This document shows positions 5,773-11,735 of a DNA stretch of 11,735 nucleotides, in pieces; position 1 is the stretch's first letter; each line of letters starts with the position of its first letter. The DNA lies in contig CABVEG010000025.1 of assembly GCA_902497185.1 (NCBI GenBank), forward strand, positions 1 through 11,735. Reading direction: 5' to 3'. The translations under genes were made by a program, and so were the position numbers. The stretch comes from an uncultured Eubacteriales bacterium (lineage in GTDB: Bacteria; Bacillota; Clostridia; Lachnospirales; CAG-274). Under the pieces are notes generated by a model, which did not search any database, had not been told where the DNA came from, and worked only from the letters and a program-made list of their open reading frames with translations.

Positions 5773-7041
5773 ATGAATGATATTTCAATTAAGGTGGACA
5801 ATCTAACAAAAGCTTACAGGTTGTACGAAAAGCCTATTGATAGATTAAAGGAGTCGTTAAGTCCTACTAAAAAATGCTATCATAGGGAGTACTATGCTTT
5901 AAAAAATGTTTCTTTTGAAATAAAAAAAGGTGAAACCGTAGGTATTATAGGTGTAAATGGTGCAGGTAAGTCTACAATACTTAAAATAATAACAGGTGTG
6001 TTAAGTCCCACAAAGGGTAGTGTTACGGTATATGGCAAAATATCTGCCCTTTTGGAGCTGGGTGCCGGCTTTAATCCTGAATATACGGGTATGGAAAATA
6101 TATATCTTAATGGAACAATGATGGGCTTTACCAGAGAGGAAATTGATGCAAAGGTTGAGTCAATTCTCGAATTTGCAGATATTGGCGATTTTATTAAACA
6201 GCCGGTAAAAACCTATTCAAGTGGTATGTTTGTAAGACTTGCTTTTGCAGTTGCAATTAATATTGAGCCTGAAATACTTATTGTTGATGAAGCTTTAAGT
6301 GTTGGTGATGTTTTTTTTCAGGCAAAATGTTATAAGAAATTTGATGAATTTAAAAAAATGGGAAAAACCATACTTTTGGTAAGTCACAGTTTAAGCTCAA
6401 TAAATAAATATTGTGATAAGGTTATATTGTTGAATAAGGGTGAAAAACTGGCTGAAGGAATTGCTCCTGATATGATAGATCTTTTTAAGAAAATACTTGT
6501 AAAGCAAGATATTGAAACAAATAGTGACGATGATATTTTAGAAGATGATAGTAAGAATGTATATACAGAAAATTGGAAAAATCAGCTTCTCTTAAATCCG
6601 GTTCAGAATTCATATGGGGACGGAAGGGCTGAAATAATAGATTTTGCTCTTATTGACAGTAAAGGAAAAATAACTAATCAAATTGAAAAGGGTAGTAGAT
6701 TTAAAATAAAAATGAAGGTTAAATTTAATACCGATGTTGAAGACCCTATTTGTGCTTTTACCATAGTTGATTTACAAGGAACAGATATAACAGGAACAAA
6801 TACTATGTTTGAAAATGAGGACATAGGCAAGGTTAAAGCAGGAGATATTAAAATAGTATCCTTTGAGCAAAAAATGGATATACAAGGGGGAGAGTATCTT
6901 TTAAGTCTTGGATGTACAGGTTATAGTGATGGTGATTTTACCGTGTATCACAGACTTTATGAAGTTTGTAGCATAACTGTTATATCAGATAAAAATACAG
7001 TTGGATTTTATGATATGTATTCACATATTGAGATAGAATAA
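5773..7041 (+). CDS. wzt: Wzt-type ABC ATPase with C-terminal glycan-binding domain
   Basis: This 422-residue protein is the ATPase half of the exporter. The nucleotide-binding domain (about 1-240) shows Walker A GVNGAGKST (60-68), signature YSSGM (148-152), Walker B ILIVDE (168-173) and the switch histidine H205 (VSHS). An acidic linker (about 247-262) leads to a C-terminal beta-rich domain (about 278-420). This begins YGDGRAEIIDFALID, the typical entry of the Wzt C-terminal domain, which in E. coli O9a binds the chemically capped non-reducing end of the glycan before export. AGGAG at 5761-5765 lies 7 bases before the ATG. TagH-type teichoic acid ATPases lack this form of extension, so the domain suggests that substrate choice depends on a terminal modification. 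The genes for such a modification follow immediately. The substrate identity is inferred only to the level of a capped polysaccharide. Confidence 0.92.
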   Translation: MNDISIKVDNLTKAYRLYEKPIDRLKESLSPTKKCYHREYYALKNVSFEIKKGETVGIIGVNGAGKSTILKIITGVLSPTKGSVTVYGKISALLELGAGFNPEYTGMENIYLNGTMMGFTREEIDAKVESILEFADIGDFIKQPVKTYSSGMFVRLAFAVAINIEPEILIVDEALSVGDVFFQAKCYKKFDEFKKMGKTILLVSHSLSSINKYCDKVILLNKGEKLAEGIAPDMIDLFKKILVKQDIETNSDDDILEDDSKNVYTENWKNQLLLNPVQNSYGDGRAEIIDFALIDSKGKITNQIEKGSRFKIKMKVKFNTDVEDPICAFTIVDLQGTDITGTNTMFENEDIGKVKAGDIKIVSFEQKMDIQGGEYLLSLGCTGYSDGDFTVYHRLYEVCSITVISDKNTVGFYDMYSHIEIE

Positions 7042-7080
7042 AATTTGTACTTTGTGTGAATTGTTGAATGAGGTATAGAT

Positions 7081-8001
7081 ATGATTGAGAAAATTGGAAA
7101 TGTAACTTTAAATCTCAGCTATTACAGAGGAGAAGATTTATATTGTGACGGTGATGTAGAAGACGAACTTCTTGATATTGTTAAAAATAATGGAAGGGAA
7201 GAATTTAACAGTATAATAGAAGAGAAATGTAAATGGCCCATTTTTTATCATTTGTCAGAGCTAAGAACAAATTCTGTAGATTGGATTGATTTTGAAAAAA
7301 ATTCAGACGTACTAGAAATAGGCTCAGGCTGCGGAGCAATTACAGGCTGTCTTTCTGATAAGTGCCGTTTTGTAACCTGTGTGGAACTTTCTAAAAAACG
7401 CAGTATTATTAATGCAGAGAGAAATAAAGATAAAAAAAATATAGAAATATATGTTGGTAATTTTCAGGATGTTGTGACAGAGTTTAATAAAAAGTTTGAT
7501 TTTATTACTCTTATAGGAGTACTTGAATATGGTGGCTTGTATATAAATTCAAAATCACCTTATGTGGATTTTTTAAAGCTAATTAAAACTTTGCTTAAGC
7601 CTAATGGTAAGGTGATAATAGCCATAGAAAATAAATTAGGGATGAAATATTGGGCAGGTTGTAAAGAAGACCATATAGGCAGATACTATGAGTCAATAGA
7701 AAATTATACGAGTAATTCGGGTATTCGTACATTTGCAAAAAATGAATTGCTTGAAATACTTAAAAGTGCAGGATTTAGTAATAATGAGTTTTATTATCCT
7801 TATCCTGATTATAAATTTGCTACCACAATATATAGTGATGAGTATTTGCCTAAAAAGGGCGAGTTAAATAATAATATGCGTAATTTTGATGGGGAGAGAA
7901 TTGTTGCTTTTGATGAAAAGAAAGCCTTTGATACAATTATTGACTGTGGTCTTTTCCCTGAATTTTCTAATTCTTATATTGTAATATCAGGAGGTTTTTA
8001 A
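7081..8001 (+). CDS. Class I SAM-dependent methyltransferase, probably glycan-modifying
   Basis: This 306-residue protein has a Rossmann-type methyltransferase core (about 55-185). Motif I is VLEIGSGCG (77-85), the acidic residue ending strand 2 is in CVELS (100-104), and an IGVLEY segment (145-150) is at motif IV, followed by LLKPNGKVIIAIENK (171-185). Downstream, GMKYWAGCKEDHIGR (187-201) and a C-terminal helical part (220-306) resemble methyltransferases found in surface-polysaccharide clusters; this resemblance is from memory. No membrane segment is seen. GAGG at 7070-7073 sits 7 bases before the ATG. The next gene starts one base after this stop, the tightest junction in the operon, so the two products likely work together. 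A role in methylating the growing or finished glycan end is inferred from the neighbours. The acceptor (sugar hydroxyl or phosphate) is unknown. Confidence 0.82.
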   Translation: MIEKIGNVTLNLSYYRGEDLYCDGDVEDELLDIVKNNGREEFNSIIEEKCKWPIFYHLSELRTNSVDWIDFEKNSDVLEIGSGCGAITGCLSDKCRFVTCVELSKKRSIINAERNKDKKNIEIYVGNFQDVVTEFNKKFDFITLIGVLEYGGLYINSKSPYVDFLKLIKTLLKPNGKVIIAIENKLGMKYWAGCKEDHIGRYYESIENYTSNSGIRTFAKNELLEILKSAGFSNNEFYYPYPDYKFATTIYSDEYLPKKGELNNNMRNFDGERIVAFDEKKAFDTIIDCGLFPEFSNSYIVISGGF

Positions 8002-8002
8002 A

Positions 8003-9385
8003 GTGAAAACCATATTTTCAAAATATTCAAATGAAAGATGTCCCCAGTTTTGTATAAAGACCATAATTACAAAGGATGAAAATGGCAATAGGTATGTAAG
8101 AAAATATCCATATAGTTATTTAGCTCAGGAGCATATTGATAAGTTGCCTTTTTATTGTGATAAAATAAATAAATTTTATGGAAATGTAGGATTTAGAGCT
8201 GCAAAATGTGTAAAAAAAGAAAACAGTGTAATATTTGAATATATAGAAGGAATAACATTTGAAGAAAAGCTGGAACAGGCATCTGATAATATAAATATAA
8301 TTTTTCAGCTTATAAATGATTTAAAAAATGCACTTATTAACAGTGAATATACAAAGCCCTTTGTTAGAAGTGAAAATTTTGATTTTGTTTTTGGTAGTGA
8401 AGTATTGCCTGATAATTTACATGCAATGGATTTTACATGTTTTGATTTGGCTTTTAATAATCTTATTATAAATAATGATATATTTTGTATTATTGACTAT
8501 GAATGGTGCTTTGATTTTCCTGTACCAATAGAATATATTATTTACAGGGCTTTAAAGCTGTATATAGTTCTTAATAATAAAAATGAGCTTTTAAATAAGG
8601 ATATATATGGTTATCTTGGATTTGATAAATATATGATATCCGTATTTGATAAATTGGAAGAAAATTTTCAAAATTATGTACACAAAGGTGCTTTTATTAC
8701 AAGAGAATTGTATGAAAAGTATAAGGGAAAGAACTATAACATAAATGAGATTATGGCTTTGTCTGATGAAAAGGAAGAACGTTGCTGGGCACAGACTTAT
8801 ATTGACTATGGAAATGGATATAATGAAAATGACAGCTATAAACGCCTTTTTAGATATGGAGAGGAAATGGAAATTAATATTGCATTAACAAAGGATGCAA
8901 GGGCTTGTCGTTTTCCTGAATTTAATAGCTGTATTATGGTTACAAGTCGTATTGTTGCTTGCAGTAAGTATGGAATGTATGATCCTGAATACAGTACTAA
9001 TGGTTGTGAAAGTCACGGTGTAATATACTTTACTCAAGAAGATCCTCAAATTATTTTTGACAACCTTAGAGAAGGAACAACAGCTATACAGCTTAAATGT
9101 AGAATATATCCGTTAAGTGGTGAACATATTGATGGTCTTGCAAAAGCTGTTTTTGATAATAAGGAGCTTAGTGATATTGTCGAAAATCAAAAAATAAAAA
9201 TAAACAATCTTGAAGCTGATGTTGTAAACCTGGAAAATGTAAATAACGAAATTAATAATAAACTTAATGAACGTATAAATGCTTTAAGTGCAGAGATTGT
9301 TCAAAAAGAACAATACATTTCCGCTATTGAGAACAGCAGAGCATGGAAAATAGTTTGTAGATTGCGTCGGGTTTTAGGAAGATAG
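8003..9385 (+). CDS. Kinase-like protein with beta domain and C-terminal coiled coil
   Basis: This 460-residue protein starts at a GTG with AGGAGG at 7989-7994, inside the end of the methyltransferase gene. Residues about 1-250 resemble the aminoglycoside-phosphotransferase/protein-kinase fold. K34 (YVRKYP) is a candidate ATP lysine, FEYIEG (78-83) is hinge-like, CFDLAFNN (146-153) matches the catalytic loop with D148 and N153, and IIDYEW (163-168) matches the metal-binding motif with D165. The usual catalytic-loop His is Cys146, and no glycine-rich loop is obvious. Residues about 260-375 form a predicted beta-rich domain (YIDYGNGYNENDS, then ACRFPEF), of a kind I associate with polysaccharide enzymes. 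Residues about 398-443 are a coiled coil with hydrophobics spaced 3-4 (I400, L403, V407, L410, I417, L421, I425, L428, I432, I439, I442). It ends in a basic tail (WKIVCRLRRVLGR) that may bind membrane. Together with the preceding gene it mirrors WbdD. Kinase activity is inferred. Confidence 0.72.
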   Translation: MKTIFSKYSNERCPQFCIKTIITKDENGNRYVRKYPYSYLAQEHIDKLPFYCDKINKFYGNVGFRAAKCVKKENSVIFEYIEGITFEEKLEQASDNINIIFQLINDLKNALINSEYTKPFVRSENFDFVFGSEVLPDNLHAMDFTCFDLAFNNLIINNDIFCIIDYEWCFDFPVPIEYIIYRALKLYIVLNNKNELLNKDIYGYLGFDKYMISVFDKLEENFQNYVHKGAFITRELYEKYKGKNYNINEIMALSDEKEERCWAQTYIDYGNGYNENDSYKRLFRYGEEMEINIALTKDARACRFPEFNSCIMVTSRIVACSKYGMYDPEYSTNGCESHGVIYFTQEDPQIIFDNLREGTTAIQLKCRIYPLSGEHIDGLAKAVFDNKELSDIVENQKIKINNLEADVVNLENVNNEINNKLNERINALSAEIVQKEQYISAIENSRAWKIVCRLRRVLGR

Positions 9386-9393
9386 GAGTAAAT

Positions 9394-11586
9394 ATGAATA
9401 ATGAAGGAACAAATGTATTTATGAAAGCTTATAAATACTTAAAAGATTTGGGCTTTGTTACAACTGCTTATTTAGTTAAAGATAAAATTGAATCAAAGAA
9501 GAAAAAAACAGCATATCAAGCTTTTATAGAAAATAATGAAAAGGACATTTTAGAAACAAAGGATTTGCCATATAGACCACTTTTTTCTTTTGTTGTTCCT
9601 GTATATAATGTTTTAACCAATCAATTAAAGGAATGTATAGATTCTGTTTTAAATCAGACTTATGACAATTTTGAGTTAATATTGGTAGATGATAAATCTA
9701 CTTGGAAAAATGTGCCTAAAGTTTTAGCAGAGTATGAAAAAAATTCTAAGGTGAAGGTAATATATCGTGATGAAAATGGTCATATATCACGAAGTACAAA
9801 TACAGGCATAGAGGTTGCAAAGGGTGAATACATTGTATTTATGGATTGTGACGATACTGTTTCACCAAATGCGGTTTATGAGTTTACGTTGGCTGTAAAT
9901 GAAGATAAAACTATTGATTTTATTTATAGCGATGAAGATAAGCTTTCAGATGATGGAAAGGTGAGAAGTTTCCCTTTTTTTAAACCGGATTGGTCACCTG
10001 ATACCTTTATGAGTTTAATGTATACTAGTCATTTGTCTGCTTACAGAAGAAGTATAGTAAATGAAATTGGTGGACTTAGAGTTGGATTTGAAGGCTCTCA
10101 AGACTATGATTTTACTATGAGATTTGTTGAAAAAACCAATAGAATTAAACATATTCCTAAAATTCTTTATCACTGGAGGCAACGTCCGGAGTCTACTGCA
10201 TCAACTATGGAGGCTAAGCCTTATGTTAGAGAAGCGGTGTGTAAATTAAAAAAAGAGGCGCTGAAAAGACGTGGCTTAAATGGAAGAGTTGAATATATTC
10301 CTGAAATACAACAGGCAAGAATAGTATATGAACCGCAGGGTAATCCATTAGTAAGTATAATTATTCCATCAAAAGATAATTTTAATATAATAGAAAGATG
10401 TATAGTAAGCCTTGTTGAGAGAACGACATATAGTAATTATGAAATTATAGTTGTTGACAATGGAAGCAATGAAGAAAACAGAAAAAAATATGAGACTCTT
10501 TGCAAAAACTATAATGCAAGGTATTATTATGAAAAACTTAATTTTAATTTTTCTAAAATGTGTAATATTGGAGCGGATAATGCTAAGGGTGAGTATCTTC
10601 TTTTTTTAAATGATGATATTGAAATTATAGAAGGCAGTTGGCTTGGCAATATGCTGGGACAGGCTTGTCTTGAATATTCAGGCGCTGTTGGTGCAAAGCT
10701 TTTATATCCTGATACAAATCTGATTCAGCACAGTGGTGTTATTAACTTACCTGTTGGTCCATGTCATGGCTTTTCTCGTATGGATGATACAATAGTGTAC
10801 TCTTTTTGTAGAAATAGATTGGAATATAATTATATTGCAGTCACAGCTGCCTGCCTTTGCGTAAATAAGAGTAAATTTAACGAAGTAAATGGGTTTGACG
10901 AAGAACTTGCTGTAGCATATAATGATGTGGATTTATGTTTTAAATTGTATGAGCATGGTTATTACAATTCTGTCAGAAGTGATGCCGTACTTTATCATTA
11001 TGAATCCATAAGTCGTGGTATTGATACGGAGGATCCGGAAAAATATAAAAGATTGGTAAAGGAAAGAGAACTTCTTTATAGTAAACATAATAATCTTAAA
11101 AATTACGATCCTTTTTATAATGTTAATTTAGCAGGGGATAGAATTGACTATGAACTGGATTCAAAATATGTAAACGGTGTCAACAATATTGAAAAAGCTA
11201 ATGTTGATATTACTGGCTTTATAAATGAAAATCGTGTAAATGTTTTTTTTGACCAAATTGTACAGGGCAGTGTAATTGAAATTATAGGCTGGACTTATAT
11301 TGTTAATATGCCATTTAATAATTTTAATAAAAAGTATGTTATTTTTACTGATGAAAAAAATAAAACTTTAATATTTGACACAAATACAATGCTTCGTACT
11401 GATGTAAGTCATACGTTTGGAAATAATAAAAATCTTAATTTGTCTGGCTTTATATGCAATATTGATACAAATAAAATATATGCAGGTAAATATAGGTTAG
11501 GTGTTTTGGTTGTAAATAAACTGACACGTAAAAAGTATGCAAGGTTAAATGATAATTATGTAATAATACAAAAAAATGCTAATTAA
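9394..11586 (+). CDS. Tandem GT2 glycosyltransferase with C-terminal beta domain
   Basis: This 730-residue protein carries two GT-A fold family 2 glycosyltransferase domains and is likely cytoplasmic or membrane-associated, using nucleotide sugars to extend a glycan. An N-terminal basic helix (about 8-40) may touch the membrane. Domain 1 (about 62-270) has FVVPVYN (66-72), VDD (98-100), a DxD-like DCDD (151-154), QDYD (236-239) and YHWRQRPESTA (259-269). Domain 2 (about 317-545) has IIIPSKD (322-328), VVDNGS (353-358), NDD (406-408) and NDVDLC (510-515), then LYHYES (533-538). Both domains appear to keep their metal- and acceptor-side acidic residues, so it could make two linkages. Residues about 605-728 form a separate beta-rich domain (IGWTYI, then GKYRLGVLV). 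AGGAG at 9384-9388 lies 5 bases before the ATG. The sugar and linkage cannot be read from the sequence. Confidence 0.88.
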   Translation: MNNEGTNVFMKAYKYLKDLGFVTTAYLVKDKIESKKKKTAYQAFIENNEKDILETKDLPYRPLFSFVVPVYNVLTNQLKECIDSVLNQTYDNFELILVDDKSTWKNVPKVLAEYEKNSKVKVIYRDENGHISRSTNTGIEVAKGEYIVFMDCDDTVSPNAVYEFTLAVNEDKTIDFIYSDEDKLSDDGKVRSFPFFKPDWSPDTFMSLMYTSHLSAYRRSIVNEIGGLRVGFEGSQDYDFTMRFVEKTNRIKHIPKILYHWRQRPESTASTMEAKPYVREAVCKLKKEALKRRGLNGRVEYIPEIQQARIVYEPQGNPLVSIIIPSKDNFNIIERCIVSLVERTTYSNYEIIVVDNGSNEENRKKYETLCKNYNARYYYEKLNFNFSKMCNIGADNAKGEYLLFLNDDIEIIEGSWLGNMLGQACLEYSGAVGAKLLYPDTNLIQHSGVINLPVGPCHGFSRMDDTIVYSFCRNRLEYNYIAVTAACLCVNKSKFNEVNGFDEELAVAYNDVDLCFKLYEHGYYNSVRSDAVLYHYESISRGIDTEDPEKYKRLVKERELLYSKHNNLKNYDPFYNVNLAGDRIDYELDSKYVNGVNNIEKANVDITGFINENRVNVFFDQIVQGSVIEIIGWTYIVNMPFNNFNKKYVIFTDEKNKTLIFDTNTMLRTDVSHTFGNNKNLNLSGFICNIDTNKIYAGKYRLGVLVVNKLTRKKYARLNDNYVIIQKNAN

Positions 11587-11624
11587 CATCTTATATTTTT
11601 ATGTATCTTTTATTATCAGTGGAA

Positions 11625-11630
11625 AAGAGG
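11625..11630 (+). promoter_or_regulatory. Ribosome binding site of the last, truncated gene
   Basis: AAGAGG at 11625-11630 lies 6 bases before the ATG at 11637. The 50-base gap after the glycosyltransferase shows no hairpin and no convincing promoter, so the gene is probably in the same operon. Confidence 0.6.
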
Positions 11631-11636
11631 GTTATA

Positions 11637-11735
11637 ATGAATAAAAACTTAGATATTAAAACAAAAAATGATAATTCAATTAATAATAATATTATAAAGA
11701 ATTTTTATAAAAAAAGATATACTCTAACTATAGTT
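11637..11735 (+). CDS. Start of an unidentified gene, cut by the window edge
   Basis: The frame is open from the ATG through the right edge (33 codons, no stop). It begins MNKNLDIKTKND and is rich in Lys, Asn and Ile, ending in KKRYTLTIV at the edge. A good ribosome binding site precedes it. The polar N-terminus turning basic and then hydrophobic would suit a cytoplasmic tail before a first membrane segment, as in polysaccharide membrane enzymes, but too little is visible to assign a family. Position and strand support membership of the same polysaccharide operon. Confidence 0.6.
   Translation, partial: MNKNLDIKTKNDNSINNNIIKNFYKKRYTLTIV

Noticed and set aside
4942..7041. Wall teichoic acid exporter TagGH
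   Set aside because: The permease alone would allow this, but the ATPase carries a Wzt-type C-terminal recognition domain and no teichoic acid synthesis genes are visible. It is kept only as a less likely alternative.
8003..8752. Aminoglycoside resistance phosphotransferase
   Set aside because: Only the general kinase fold is shared. The extra domains, coiled coil and polysaccharide setting do not fit an antibiotic-resistance enzyme.
1..11735. CRISPR arrays, insertion sequences, tRNA or rRNA genes
   Set aside because: No spaced direct repeats, transposase motifs, terminal inverted repeats or RNA gene signatures were seen on either strand.

Overview
This window comes from an AT-rich, probably Gram-positive bacterium of the Clostridia (Firmicutes). 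That placement is inferred from four things: base composition, strong AGGAGG-type ribosome binding sites, a near-consensus sigma-A promoter, and the style of the proteins (a short TtcA-like PP-loop protein, a XerS-like recombinase, a low-GC codon pattern rich in AAA/AAT/TAT). No species can be named from the sequence alone. All supported genes lie on the + strand.

Region 1 (1-420) holds no confident gene. It may contain the very end of a gene entering from the left. It carries a long hairpin terminator (about 249-299), then a near-perfect promoter (TTGACT, 17 bp, TATAAT; 355-383) and a GGAGGA ribosome binding site.

Region 2 (421-4842) is a tightly packed housekeeping-type operon: a TtcA-like tRNA sulfurtransferase, a complete XerS-like tyrosine recombinase (1-base overlap), a TPR protein, the thiamin-pathway kinase ThiD, and a divergent asparaginase-fold protein. 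It ends at a clear rho-independent terminator (4812-4842).

Region 3 (about 4880 to the right edge) is the start of a cell-surface polysaccharide operon. It encodes a Wzm-type ABC-2 permease, a Wzt-type ATPase with a C-terminal glycan-recognition domain, a class I SAM methyltransferase, a kinase-like protein with an extra beta-rich domain and a C-terminal coiled coil, a 730-residue tandem GT2 glycosyltransferase, and the start of one more gene cut by the window edge.

The most interesting reading is that the methyltransferase and kinase-like genes (7081-9385) look like a split version of the Gram-negative chain terminator WbdD (methyltransferase, then kinase, then coiled-coil ruler). They sit directly next to an ABC exporter whose ATPase has the extra domain that in Gram-negatives recognises the capped glycan end. 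I therefore propose that this cluster makes, caps (by methylation and possibly phosphorylation), measures and exports a surface glycan in a Gram-positive. This is inference from domain order and neighbourhood. The domain assignments themselves rest on visible motifs, some of them degenerate.
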